Positions 22,355-33,958 of a stretch of 64,000 nt of DNA are shown here, in pieces. The stretch comes from Dugong dugon. Its lineage: Eukaryota > Chordata > Mammalia > Sirenia > Dugongidae. Location of the stretch: positions 19,214,501 through 19,278,500 of the forward strand of contig CM057469.1 of the NCBI GenBank assembly GCA_030035585.1, given 5' to 3'. The notes below the pieces were generated by a model, which did no database searches, was not told the origin of the DNA, and was given only the letters and a program-made list of their open reading frames with translations. Every line of letters begins with the position of its first letter. The first letter of the stretch is position 1. The position numbers and the translations under genes were made by a program.

Positions 22355-25300
22355 ATGGCAGCACTAAATTTATACCTAACAATAATTACACTGAATGTAA
22401 ATGGACTAAATGTACCAATAAAGAGACAGAGAGTGGCAGATTGGTTAAAAAAACAAGATCCGTCTATATGCTGCCTACAAGAGACACACCTTAGACTTAA
22501 AGACAGAAACAAACAAAAATCAAAGGATGGAAAAAAATATATCAAGCAAACAACACTCAAAATGAGCAAGAGTGGCAATATTAATCTCTGACAAAATGGA
22601 CATTAAAGTAAAATTCACATCAAAGGATAAGGAAGGATACTATGTAATAATTAAAGGGTCAATACACCTGGAGGACAAAACTGTAATAAATATTTATGCA
22701 CCCAACGACAGGGCTCCAAAATATATAAAACAAACTCTAACAGCACTGAAAAGAGAGATAGCTCAACAATAGTAGTAGGAGACTTCAACACTCCACTTTC
22801 AGTGAAGGACAGAACATCCAGAAAGAAGCTCAACAAAGATGTGGAAGATCTAACTGCTACAATCAACCAACTTGATCTCATAGACATACACTGAACACTG
22901 CACCCAACAGCAGCCAAGTATACTTTCTTTTCCAATGCACATGGAACATTCTCCAGAATAGACCACATATTAGGCCATAAAGCAAGCCTTAACAAAATCC
23001 AAAACATCGAAATATTACAAAGCATCTTTTCTGACCATAAAGCCATAAAAACAGAAATCAACAACAGAAAAAGCAAGGAAAAAAAAAATCAAACACATGG
23101 AAACTGAACAACACCTTGCTCAAAAACTACTAGGTTATAGAAGAAATTAAGGATGGAATAAAGAAATTCATAGAATCAAACGAGAATGAAAACACATCCT
23201 ACTAGAACCTTTGGGACACAGCAAAAGCAGTGCTCAGAGGTCAGTGTATAGCAATAAATGCACACATCCAAAAAGAAGAAAGGGGCAAAATCAAAACATT
23301 AACCCTACAACTGGAACAAGTAGAAAGAGAATAGCAAAAGGATCCCTCAGGCAGAAGAAGAAAGGAAATAATAAGAGTTAGAGCAGAATTAAATGAAATA
23401 GAGAACAGAAAAACAATTGAAAGAGTTAACAAGACCAAAAGCTGGTTCTTTGAAAAGATCAACAAAATTGATAAACCATTGGCCAAACTGACAAAAGAAA
23501 AACAGGAAAGGAAGCAGATAACCTGTCTAAGAAATGACATGGGTGATATCACAACAGACCCAACAGAAATTAAAAGAATCATAACAGAATACTATGAAAA
23601 ATTGTACTCTAACAAATTTGAAAACCTAGGGGAAATGGACAAATTTCTAGAAACTCATTACCTACCTAAACTAACACAAACAGAGGTAAAACAACAAAAT
23701 AAACCCATAACAAAAGAAGAGATTGAAAATGTAATTAAAAAATTCCAACAAAAAAAAAGCCCTGGCCCTGATGGCTTCACTAGAGAATTCTACCAACTTT
23801 CAGAGAAGAGTTAACACCACTATTACTAAAGGTATTTCAGAGCATAGAAAAGGATGGAATACTCTAAAACTCATTCTATGAAGCCAGCATAACCCTGACA
23901 CCAAAACCAGGTAAAGACACCACAAAAAAAGAAAATTACAGACCAATATCTCTCATGAACACTGATGCAAAAATCCTCAACAAAATTCTAGCCAATAGAA
24001 TTCAGCAACATATCAAAAAAATAATTCACCATGATCAAGTGGGATTTATACCAGCTATGCAGGGATGGTTCAACATTAGAAAAACAATCAATATAATCCA
24101 TTACATAAATAAAACAAAAGACAAGAACCACATGATCTTATCAATTGATGCAGAAAAGGCATTTGACAAAGTCAAACACCATTCAGGATAATAACTCTCA
24201 ACAGAATAGGAATAGAAGGGAAATTCTTCAATATAATTAAGGGCATTTGTATAAAGCCAACAGCCAACATCATCCTAAATGGAGACTTTGAAAGCATTCC
24301 CCTCGAGAATGGGAACCAGACAAGGATGCCGTTTATCACAACTCTTATTCAACTTTGTGCTGGAGGTCCTAGCCAGAGCAATTAGGCAAGAAAAAGAAAT
24401 AAAGGGCATCCAAATAGGTAGGAAAGAAGTCAAAGTATCTCTACTTGCAGATAATATGATCTTATACACAGAAAACCCCAAAGAATCCACAAGAAAACTA
24501 CTGGAACTAATACAAGATTTCAGAAAAGTTTTAGGATACAAGATAAACATACAAAAATCAGTTGGATTCCTTTACACTAACAAAGAGAACCTTGAAGAGG
24601 AAATCAACAAATCAATACCAGCCCCCAAGAAGATAAAATATTTAGGAATAAATCTAACCAGAGACTTAAAAGACCTATACAGTGAAAACTACAAGACACA
24701 GCTGCAAGAAACCAAGAGACCTGCATAACTGGAAAAACATACCTTCCTCATGGATAGGTAGACTCAACATTGTGAAAATGTCAATTCTACACAAAGTGAT
24801 CTACAGACACAATGCAATCCCAATCCAAATTCTACTGGCAGTTTTTAATGAGATGGAGAAACAAATCACCAACTTCATATGGAAATGGAAGTGGCCCTGA
24901 ATAAGTAAAGCATTACTCAAGAAGAAGAACAAAGTGGGAGGCCTCACACTACCTGATTTTAGAACCTATTATACTGCCACAGTAGTCAAAAAGCCTGGTA
25001 CTGATACAACAACAGATACATAGACCAGCATTGAGAATCCAGACATAAATTCTTCCACCTATGAGCAGCTGATATTTGACAAAGGCCCAAAGTCCATTAA
25101 TTGGAGAAAAGACAGTCTCTTTAACAAACGGTGCTGGTATAACTGGATATTCATCTGCAAAAAACTCAAACAAGACCCATACCTCACACCATGCACAAAA
25201 AATAACTCAAAAGGGATCAGAGACTTAAATACAAAATCAAAAACTATAAAGATCATGGAATTAAAAATAGGAACAATGCTAGGAGCCCTAATACATGGCA

Positions 25301-26146
25301 TAAACACAATACGAACCGTAAGTAACGATGTACAAGCACCAGAAAAGAGACTGGATAAATGGGAGCTCCTAAAAATCAAACACTTAAGCTCATCAAAAAA
25401 CTTCATCAAAAGAGTCAAAAGACAACCTACAGGCTGGAAAAAAACTTTTGGCTATGATAAATCCGATCAGCGTCGAATCTCTAAAATCTACAAGATACTC
25501 CAAAACCTCAACCACAAAAAGACAAATAATCCAATTAAAAAATGGGCAAAGGATATGAACAGGCACTTCACCAAAGAAGATATTCAGGTGGCTAACAGAC
25601 ACGTGAAGAAATGCTCATGACCATAAGCCATTAGAGAAATGCAGATCAAAACTACAGTGAGATATCATCTCACCCCAACAAGGCTAGCATTAATTCATAA
25701 AACACAAAATAATAAATGTTTGAGAGGTTGTGGAGAGACTGGAACACTTATACACTGTTGGTGGGAATGCAAAATGATACAGCCACTTTGGAAATCGATT
25801 TGGTGCTCCCTTAGAAAGCTAGAAATAGAAGTACCATATGATCCAGCTTTCTGGCTCCTTGGAATATATCCTACAGAAATAAGAGCTGTCACACGGATAG
25901 ATATATGCACACCCGTGTTCATTGCAGCCCTGTTCACAATAGCAAAAAGATGGAAACAACCTAGGTGCCCATCAACAGACGAATGGATAAACAAATTATG
26001 GTATATCCACACAATGGAATACTATGTAAGGATAAAGAACAGCAATGAAGTCGTGAAACATAACATGGAGGAATCTGGAGGGCATTATGCTGACTGAATT
26101 TAGTCAGTCACAGAGGGACAAATATTGTATAAAACCACTGTTATAA
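22355..26146 (+). pseudogene. L1 ORF2 (endonuclease and reverse transcriptase), broken
   Basis: The endonuclease start (ITLNVNGLN..., CCLQETHL) is at 22380-22490, with a frameshift near 22570. The RT domain is visible from [11 protein letters not shown] (23958) onward. The catalytic A-D-D box reads A-D-N at 24447-24455, so RT activity would be lost even without the frameshifts (near 24185, 24275 and 24725). A C-terminal Cys-rich region with a C-x3-C type start and '[11 protein letters not shown]' lies near 25720-25800. Final TAA at 26144-26146. Confidence 0.85.
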
Positions 26147-27158
26147 GAACTCAAGAAAATTTTTAAACACAAAAGACAACACTCTTTGATGGTTATGAGG
26201 GTGGGGAGGAAGGGGGAGGGTTATTCACTAGATAGTAGACAAGTATTTTTTTAGGTGAAGGGAAGGATGGCACACACTACAAGGGAAGTCAGCACAACTG
26301 GACTAAACCAAAGCTAAGAAGTTTCCTGAATACAGACACTTTGAGGGACAGAGTAGCAGGGATAGGGATCTGGGGAACATTCTTTCAGAGGACATCTAGG
26401 TCAATTGGCATAACAAAGCTTATTAAGAAAATGTTTTGCATCCTACTTTGGTGAGTGGCATCTGGGGTCTTAAAAGCTTGCAAGCGACCATCTACGATGC
26501 ATCAATTGGTCCCAGCCACCTGGAATAAAGGAGAATGAAGAACACCAAAGACACAAGGAAAGTATTAGCCCAAGAGACAGAAAGGGCCACATAAATTAGA
26601 GACTTCATCAGCCCAAGACCAGAAGAACTAGATGGTGCCCAGCTACTACCAATGACCGCCCTGACAGGGAACACAACAGAGAGTCCCAGATGGAGCAGGA
26701 GAAAGGTGGGGTGCAGAACTCAAATTCTAGTAAGAAGACCAGACTTAATTGTCTGACTGAGACTGGAGGAACTGCAGAAAGCATGGCCCCCGGATTCTCT
26801 CTCAGCCCAGAACTAAAACAATTTCCGAGGCCAACTCTTCCGACAGGGAATGGTCTGGACTGTGGGACATAAAGTGATACTTGTGAAGAGTGTGCCTCTT
26901 AGTCAAGTAGATACAAGAGATCAAACAGGCAGCTTCTTTCTGGAGGTGAGACAGCAAGGCAGAGATGGTCAGAAGCTGGTTGAATGGATGTGGGGAATCA
27001 GGAGTGGAAAGGAGGAATGTGCTGTCACAGTATGGAAAGAGCAATTAGGGTCACATAACAATGTATGAATAAATTTTTGTATGGGAGACTAACTTGAAAT
27101 GTAAACTTCATTTAAACTACAACAACAATAATAATAATAATAAAGAATCTGTGCTTAG

Positions 27159-28010
27159 TGGGCCCGTATCAATAAACTCAGACTAATCCAACTTTATGTT
27201 CCATTATCCCACATCCTTAATAGCCATTACCACACATATTTCCTAGCTTTCTGTTTGTACATATTAGAAAAGTTAAGCACTTCTTTTGGAGTGTAGTGTA
27301 CCTCCTCCTGTGTCACACTTTGTACTTCACCTTTTGGGGCTATCTGGAACTTAAGTCTAGCTGTAAGTCTAGAAGCAAAAATGGGTGGTTGGGGTGGCTT
27401 CTACCCCAGGGAATGCCCAGGCAGTACCTCAGGTGATGACTCAGATGCCACCCCAGGTGATGTCTCAGACAAAAGCTCTTCAGACACAGCTGGCTTAATC
27501 TCATCAGATGTGAGTGGAGCGGATAATGGTTTTTACCAGGGAGGGTGGCTTAGCCAACAAAGATGGAGTTATTTCTTCAGATGGGAGTAACAGGGCTGGT
27601 TCTGTTGGCGGGAGTGATTCAATGGAATTTAGGGGCTCAATGTCACCGGCTTCCTTATTATCTGCCTATATGTCCTCATCCCAAGTTTCAAGATCCCATT
27701 TCTTCCCAATCAATGCCCTTATTTTAACTTCAGATGCCATTCAAGATTGGGAATTCAGTTGGTTTTGTAATTTAGCCACTCTTACAATAAGACTCTGGGT
27801 TTGGTTTTCAGCAATATCTGCTCTGTTACTACAAGAAATAAGGCTTCTACAGTTGGATGCACTATTTCCTGAGAGACGAAACAGTGGAAAATGGCCACAC
27901 TGTTGGCCAACTCCAGAGGACACTATTCACTTTATAGCCTATGTGAATGGATTCTCCTGGCTCTGTCAATGAAAATCCGTATGGCTGTATGCAGTTACCC
28001 TCATGGATCA
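27159..28010 (-). pseudogene. ERVL gag-like remnant
   Basis: On the minus strand a coiled, polar segment (RVAKLQNQLNSQ near 27741-27780) is followed by 'IRALIGKKWD' and a Pro/Ser/Glu-rich stretch, as in the N-terminal part of ERVL gag. Stops interrupt it. It is assigned mainly by position and order, so certainty is moderate. Confidence 0.55.
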
Positions 28011-28320
28011 GATTTAGGGTGGGGAAAATGATGGGGTAGGGCTGTAGGTGATCGTGATCATGATCGTGAGTTCACTTTTGGACATATCCAGTTTGATAAG
28101 TCTTTGAGATATTCAAGAAAAGAGGTTAAGTAGGCAGTGTGATATATCAGTCTGTTGCTCAGAGGAAAGGCCTGGGGTAGAGATATAATTTTGGAAGTCG
28201 TATGTATATAGCTGCTAACTGAAGTTATAGGAGCAGATGAGCTTGCCAGAGTGAGAAGCTCAGAAGTCCATGACTGAGCCTATAGGGAGGCCTATATTTA
28301 ACGCCTGGTAAAGGAGAGTG

Positions 28321-28550
28321 AGGGGCCCTGGTGGCACAGTGGTTAAGCACTTGGCTGCTAACTGAAAGGTTGGGGGTTTGAACCTACCAGCCGCTCCACA
28401 GGGAAAGATCTGGCAGTGTGCTTCCATAAAGAATTACAGTCTTGGAAACCCTAGGGGGCAGTTCTACTCTGTCCTATAGGGTTGTTATGAATTGGAATTG
28501 ACTCGAAGGCAACGGTTTAGTTTTTTGGTTTTTTTTTTTTTTTTTTGGAA
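28321..28550 (+). mobile_element. AfroSINE (longer form)
   Basis: A complete copy with the 'gggaaagatctggcagtgtgcttcc' segment, ending in a T-rich run near 28530-28546. Confidence 0.92.
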
Positions 28551-29092
28551 AGGAGGCTGAGGCTCTCTTTAACAAAGAGAGAGAAAGAATGTCTATAAAA
28601 GTTTAGGGCTAGAGCAGCCAAAGAAAGCGTCAACACTGCTGAAAGACGAAATAAGATGAGAACGGAAAAATATCTGTCAGATTTAGTGTAGGCCAAAGCT
28701 ATTCTAATGAGAAATAATTGATGGAGTGATGGGAGAGAAAGTAGACTGGATAAATGGAGGACAGAGGGATGAACCATAGGGAAATGGAGACTATGAGTGT
28801 AGACAAGCCTTCTGAGAAATTGTGTCCTGCAAAGGAAGAGACAGATAGGCGTACAAGCTGGTGGGGTATGTATGGGGTTGAAGTTTATTTATTTATTTGT
28901 TTAAATGGGAAATGTGAAGGTAATTAATAGCCTCTTGGAAAGATCTAGTTCAGAGGGAAATTGAATATACAGAAGAGAGAAGGAATAATTGATTTTTAAG
29001 TCTCCTTAGAGAGTGGGAAGGAATAGGGTTCATAGCACAAGTGGAACAATTATCTTTAAGAGGAGGAATAATATATCCTTTATTGTAACAAC

Positions 29093-29139
29093 AACAACAA
29101 AAACCCGTTACTGTGGAGTCGAAACCGACCCTATAAGTC
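29093..29139 (-). mobile_element. AfroSINE tail remnant
   Basis: Only the inverted RTE-like tail is present ('aaaaacccgttactgtggagtcgaaaccgaccctat'). It abuts a plus-strand AfroSINE. Confidence 0.65.
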
Positions 29140-29149
29140 AGAATTGACT

Positions 29150-29322
29150 CCACAGCAATTGGCACAGTGGTAAAAGCCATCGACTGCTAACCAAAATGTC
29201 AGTGATTTGAAACCACCACCAGCTTCACGGAAGAAAGATGTAGCAGTCCCTTGGAAGCCCTATGGTGTCACTATGAGTCAGAATCAACTCAGTGGCAGTG
29301 GGTTTGGTTCTTGGTTTTGAGT
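29150..29322 (+). mobile_element. AfroSINE
   Basis: 'Ggcacagtggtaaaagccatcgactgctaacc' head to 'tcagaatcaactcagtggcagtggg' tail. The very start of the head is replaced at the junction with the inverted remnant. Confidence 0.85.
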
Positions 29323-29711
29323 TTATTGTAAACAGGATGGAAGGTAGATAGGACAAGTATAGATGATAATTCGTTTATATCTTTGGAATTAGGAATAGAG
29401 GGAGTTCTTGTCGGATGGCTTCTAATTTCTCTGTAAAGGAGGAAACAAACTCATCTAATGATTATTAAGGAAAGGGAAGTCAGAGGAGGGAGCTAACTAG
29501 AAAATGTCTGAAATAGTTGTTAGAGTGGAAGCATTGGTTGACCAGAGAAAGATAGATTCCCAGGTAGTGTTGGAATTGATCAATCTGCCCTGTTGTGTAA
29601 CTTTCTTTACCAGTACTGGGCTGCTCAAGTGTAGACACAGGGAAAGCAGGTAGTTGGGCACTTGCCAGATGGGGGACCAAATCCCAGAGGAGCAAGAGAC
29701 TACCAGTAAGA

Positions 29712-30395
29712 GTGTGTTGAAGATTGAATTGTGCCCCCCAAAAGATATGTTGAAGTCCTAATCCCTGCATTGGTGAATGTACCTTTGTACCTTGAAGCCT
29801 GTGAGAGCTGGAACTCGACAGGACTGCCTTGTTTTTCTGGGTCTTGAAAGTTTTCCGCCTTTGACAGGGTGCAGTCTTATCACTTTCCTATCACTCGTTT
29901 TAGTGGAAAATACTTGAGTTTCCATTCTCTGACCCATTTCCGTCTTACACACGCTCCAGCTTTCCCACGTTTTATCGTTTAGGTTTTTTCTTTGCAGATG
30001 TTACTAGTTTATGAAGTCATACCAGAATAGGGTGTATCCTAATCCTAAACCCTTTTGATTGGTGTCTTATAAAAGAGAAGGACAAACAAGTAAACAGTCA
30101 TATGCAGCAGGGAGACAGCATGTGAGGACCACTCTGCAAGCCAAGGGATGCCAAGAAATGCCTGGAATTACCAGAAACTGAAAGAGACGGGGAAGGATCT
30201 TTCCCTAGAGCCCACAGAGAGAGAGCAAGAGAGAGAGACAGAGAAAGAGAGAGAAAGAGAAAGAGAATAGCCCTCTAGCATCCCGACTTCAGGCTTCTAG
30301 TCTTCAGGATTGTACTAAAGTAAATATCTTTTCTTTAAAGCAACCCATGCTGTAGTATTTTGTGATGGCAGCCAGCTCTAGGAGACTGCTATAGA
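29712..30395 (+). mobile_element. MLT1-like LTR with a foreign insert
   Basis: The 5' part reads 'tgttgaagattgaattgtgcccccc...atgttgaagtcctaatccc', and it resumes at 'tttgcagatgttac...' through 'tgtcttataaaagagaagg' to 'gcaacccatgctgtagtattttgtgatggcagcc'. About 200 bp between 29790 and 29990 does not belong to it. A GA-rich tract lies at about 30220-30268. Confidence 0.75.
29790..29990. other. Unidentified insert inside the MLT1-like LTR
   Basis: About 200 bp from 'gtaccttgaagcctgtgagagctgg' to 'ccacgttttatcgtttagg'. It is moderately GC-rich and matches none of the repeat families I recognise here. No coding pattern is evident. Confidence 0.5.
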
Positions 30396-31224
30396 GTATT
30401 ATTGAAACAATAGACTTCAAAATGGAAGGAAATGGAAAGAAAAAACAAGAGAGGGCTGATGGATTGAAAGTTGAGGTGGAAGTCCCAATGAGGATGAAAG
30501 ATTGTAGTGGGCATGGTTGAATTTAACAAGGTGGAAGGGAAGGAGGTCGTGGTCAGAGAATGGGTTGTTGTAATTGATGCTTTAGGAAGCAGAAAAGTTA
30601 TGCACAATAACAATGTCCAAGGTGTGATTATGGGATTGAATAACTGAAGTGCAGTAGAGGAAGAGGTCACCAAAGACGAGGAAAGTCCATGATGTTGGAC
30701 AGAGTTGGCCGTGTGGACATTAATGGTTGGGCTTGATATGGAGCGCAAAACAGTGTTAACAGGGCCAAGTTGTCAATGAAGAAAGGGATTTTGGAGAGGA
30801 CAGCAATAGGACAGGGAGAGCCTGGTGATATAGCAGATGCCATGAGAGTCAAAGAATCAGGGTGTGTTTTGTTTTGATTTGCTTTACAATAACGAGGAGA
30901 AATAATGATTTAGAACTAGTAATGGGGCTCGGAGTTACATGGGGATGTAAGAAAATAAATAGCTATCACTCAAGAGGGCTAAAGATGAAACAATGTCCTC
31001 AGAGAAGAGCCTCTGCCCTCTATTCCCACCCAACCCACAAACTTTGTTCACTGAACTGAATGTTCCTAAATTTCACCTTGTCTTATAAGACGAGCATCCC
31101 TTCCTTTACTCTTCTCTTTTCTATAGCCTTTCAGATCCTTCCTGGACAATCTTTCCCTTATTCTCCTAAACTTTCAACCTCACCCTATTATTATTTTTTT
31201 TTTTTTAAGAAAGCTGTTTTTTAA
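30396..31224. other. CATSPERE intron sequence, possibly L2-derived in part
   Basis: 30400-30850 has the purine-rich look of inverted L2 5' sequence, but I could not place it. 30851-31224 shows nothing recognisable. Confidence 0.4.
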
Positions 31225-31545
31225 TCTAGTATATATATATTTTAATAAATTTTTTTTTATTGTACTTCAGGTGAAGGCTTACAGAACAAATAGTTTCTCA
31301 TGAAACAGTAGTACACATGTTGTTTTATGACATTGGTTAACTACCCCACAACATATCAACCCTCTAACTTCTCAAACTTTTTTTTTGGTGAAAATACACA
31401 TAGCCAAAGATACACTATTTCAAAAATTTCTACATGCACAGTTCAGTGACATTGACTATGTTCTTCCAATTGTGCTGTTATTCTCACTTAAGATGAAGGC
31501 TTACAGAACAAAATAGTTTCTCAACAACCTTACCCTATTCTTAAA
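31225..31545 (-). mobile_element. L1 3'UTR fragments
   Basis: Inverted L1 3'UTR text ('attgtacttcaggtgaaggcttacagaacaaatag', 'gttcagtgacattgactatgttcttcc'). A second 'gatgaaggcttacagaacaaaatagtttctc' at 31493-31525 repeats the beginning. Confidence 0.6.
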
Positions 31546-31747
31546 GTTTCACTTAAGGAGCCAGAGGGAGGGCTCAGGGGATTGTCAAGGATTTAGGTGA
31601 GTTTGCTGGGTAAAATGTTGGCAATTCTAGAGGGCAGAGTGGAGAAATTGGGGAAATGGCAGAGTGTCAAGGACTGGGTTAGAAACAGGAAGTGCCAAGC
31701 TCTCTGCCTTCTACATACTGATCTCCAGTAATTGCTGATGGACATCA

Positions 31748-31945
31748 GTAACCAGTTGCCACTGAGTCGATCCCAACTCATGGAGACCACATGTGTGTTA
31801 GAGTAGTGCTGTGCTCCATAGGTTTTCAGTGGCTGATTTTTTGAAAGTAGATCACAAGCCCTTTGTTCCAAGGAACCTCTGGGTGGACTGGAACCTCTAA
31901 GCTTTCAGTTAGCAGTTGAGCGTGTTACTATTTCACTATTAAGGG
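31748..31945 (-). mobile_element. AfroSINE (long form)
   Basis: Inverted, from 'taaccagttgccactgagtcgatcc' to the head near 'gttagcagttgagcgtgttac'. Confidence 0.9.
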
Positions 31946-32249
31946 ACTTTGTTCATGGACAATGACTCTCTCATTAGGAAAATAGTCACCACCAGTTAGT
32001 CCCCTCTCTGCCCTTCTGGTACCCTTTAGGGCCCAGGTGTAACAGAGGCTAAAATACCTTCAGTAACCTAATGGACCATGCCCTATGTTACATCCATATT
32101 CCTTGACTGCTGGAATTGAGCTACTGGGAGTGAGTTTGGGCAAATAAGGAAGATCATCCATCTTTACTCCTTTTCTTTTCCTCCTCAACTCTCTTGACCC
32201 TGTCTTCTGTTGGTAGATACTTGGGTGGGCATACTATTCTTAATAAAAA

Positions 32250-32440
32250 GAGCCCTAGTGGCACAACAGTTAAGTGCTTAGCTGCTAATCGAAAGGTTAA
32301 AGGTTCAAATCCACCCAGCCATTCCTTGGTAGAAAAAGACCTGCTGATCAGCTCCCATAAAGATGAGAGCCTAGAAAACCCTGTGGGGCAGTTCTACTCT
32401 GTCACATGGGGCCGCTATGAGTTGAACTAACAACAACAAG
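32250..32440 (+). mobile_element. AfroSINE
   Basis: Complete plus-strand copy with likely duplications of 'attcttaat' on both sides. Confidence 0.9.
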
Positions 32441-32949
32441 TATTCTTAATATTCACTTAAATCAAACATATCAACCTAGTCAGGAGGAGAAGTCCCTGCA
32501 AAAAGGGTATACATGTTTCTCAAAGTTACTTTGAAACAGTCTTGTTTTATTTCAAATTATTCATACAATTTACCTTCCATTAGCACCAAAACATTGAGGC
32601 TTTAGTAATACTTAAAGCAGGGCCACGAGTAAATTAATTGTTTGTCTTCTGTTTTTGTTTAACCAGGCTCAAGGCAGAGAAGCAAAGTCACTTAAGGCCC
32701 CAACTTTAACAGTAAGACTTTTTTTTCCCCCAACTCTGCTTTCCAAGGGAAAGAGAGCCAAGTACAGGGAAATGTCTTTACTACCTGTTTCCTGGTCACA
32801 TCAGAATGATGGTCAGTGGGTGAGAGTGGCCTTTGACCATCTGCCCATCAGGCAGAGTTGGAAGATACGTGTGCTAGGAAGACAGTGGCTGGTGAATGGG
32901 ATGGAACAATTCTCAGGAATTCTTTCCTGCTGTATCCCTGATATAATTG
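32441..32949. other. CATSPERE intron sequence, nothing recognised
   Basis: No repeat or exon recognised. The open frame 32655-32972 runs into an AfroSINE and is chance. Confidence 0.5.
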
Positions 32950-33142
32950 TTATTATTGTTAGTTGCTGTTGAGTTGAATCTGACTCATCGTGACTCTGTG
33001 TTACAGAGTAGAACTGCTCCATAGTGTTTTCAAGGTTGTGCTCTTTTGGAAGCAGATGGCCAGGCCTTTTTTTCTGAGTTGCCTCTGGGTTGGCCAGTAG
33101 TTGAGTGCTTACCCATTTGCACCACCAAGGGGTCTGATACAA
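32950..33142 (-). mobile_element. AfroSINE (long form)
   Basis: Inverted, from 'gttagttgctgttgagttg' to 'gcaccaccaaggggtctg'. Confidence 0.9.
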
Positions 33143-33544
33143 TAGACATATACACTTTTTAGGATGTCAAAAATAGTGCAGCGGTATTAGGGCTCCAGGA
33201 AATTAGCAAGTTTCTGTCATTTGGGAAAACAGATTTCATAGATAGCAAAAAAAAATCACAGACATGCATTTATAAAAATCACTGACTTTGCAATGAACAC
33301 TTCATACAAGATTTTTCTTTTTTTTTAGTATTTGTTTCCATTGCACCCTATACAATAATATTTTGTGCAATAGCACTTCAGCCGGGAACCCTGAACAGCC
33401 ATTACAATGCCTCTGAACCCCGAATGGGCATTATATTGGCCATATTTTTGAAAGACATGGGGGAGAGGTGCTTTTCCTTTTCAGATGCCACTCATATCTT
33501 TTAGAATTTCCCTCATTAAAGCCCAGTTAGGCATTGGTCATTAC

Positions 33545-33598
33545 CTGGTAATCAATCCAAAGGTCTCTATTGCAAATATAGCTGTTAGGTTACAGAAG
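33545..33598 (-). CDS. CATSPERE: CATSPERE penultimate coding exon
   Basis: This is a 54-bp minus-strand exon between an acceptor (TTTGCAG) at 33599-33600 and a donor (CAG|GTAATG). Joined to its neighbours it reads through the juxtamembrane segment FCNLTAIFAIETFG, which resembles the segment just outside the membrane in CATSPERE and its paralogues. It holds a Cys and an N-glycosylation sequon (N-L-T). The phase is 2 in and 2 out, matching both the upstream exon (46411-46568) and the terminal exon. Such a short exon cannot be called from open-reading-frame length; the splice signals, phase and peptide family support it together. The flanking introns are about 12.8 and 18.5 kb of mostly repeats. 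Confidence 0.9.
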
Positions 33599-33749
33599 CT
33601 GCAAATCAGAGAAATATTATGAAAGATTAAATTAAATACAATGTATTAAAAAAATCTTTCCGTGATGACAATAAAATCATATATAATAAAAGGCTAATCT
33701 CAGTTAAGATCCCATTTTCTTGAGAAGGGACAGGATATATACATTAAAT

Positions 33750-33958
33750 AACCGAAAAACCAAACCCATTACTGTCAAGCCAATTCCTACTGATAGCGAC
33801 CCTATAGGAAAGAGTAGAACTGCCCTATAGGGTTTCTGTAAATCTTTACGGAAACAGACTGCCACATCTTTCTCCCATGGATCACCTGGTGGGTTTGAAC
33901 TGCTGACCTTTAGTTAGCAGCCCAGCACTTTAACCACCAGGCCACCAGGGCCCCTTAT
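33750..33958 (-). mobile_element. AfroSINE
   Basis: Inverted copy with the 'gactgccacatctttctccc' segment. It lies 150 bp upstream (in transcript terms) of the 54-bp CATSPERE exon at 33545-33598. Confidence 0.92.

Larger units (their letters stand above)
19547..27142 (+). mobile_element. Full-length L1 with perfect 16-bp target-site duplications
   Basis: A 7.6 kb L1 in plus orientation, antisense to CATSPERE. Perfect duplications AAGAATCTGTGCTTAG flank it at 19531-19546 and 27143-27158. It starts 'ggaggcggggccacgatggtgg' and has a 1.4 kb 5'UTR, a degenerate ORF1 (20964-21896), an intergenic stretch, a degenerate ORF2 (22355-26146) and a 3'UTR of about 1 kb with a G-rich tract at 26198-26220 and an A-rich end. 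It is inserted in ERVL sequence, which resumes in register. Confidence 0.95.
17190..28020 (-). mobile_element. ERVL provirus remnant, split by a full-length L1
   Basis: In minus orientation and from its 5' side it contains gag-like sequence (27159-28010), a junction interrupted by L1 (19547-27142), RNase H, integrase, a dUTPase domain as expected for ERVL, a polypurine tract (17511-17520) and part of the 3' LTR (17190-17508). The 5' LTR is missing, and protease and reverse transcriptase are absent between the gag-like part and RNase H. All reading frames are broken. It lies in the last CATSPERE intron in the sense orientation. Confidence 0.85.
28041..29707 (-). mobile_element. Second inverted L2 copy with SINE insertions
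   Basis: It starts with 'gttcacttttggacatatccagtttg...aagtaggcagtgtgatatatcag', inverted L2, repeats L2 positions already present near 16 kb, and so is a separate copy. Later parts are increasingly diverged. Confidence 0.6.

Noticed and set aside
30210..30270. GA-rich tract as a regulatory element
   Set aside because: It is a simple repeat within an MLT1-like LTR, where such tracts are common.
32655..33142. Overlapping frames on both strands of about 105 codons
   Set aside because: Both run into the AfroSINE at 32950-33142 and have no protein-like conservation that I recognise.
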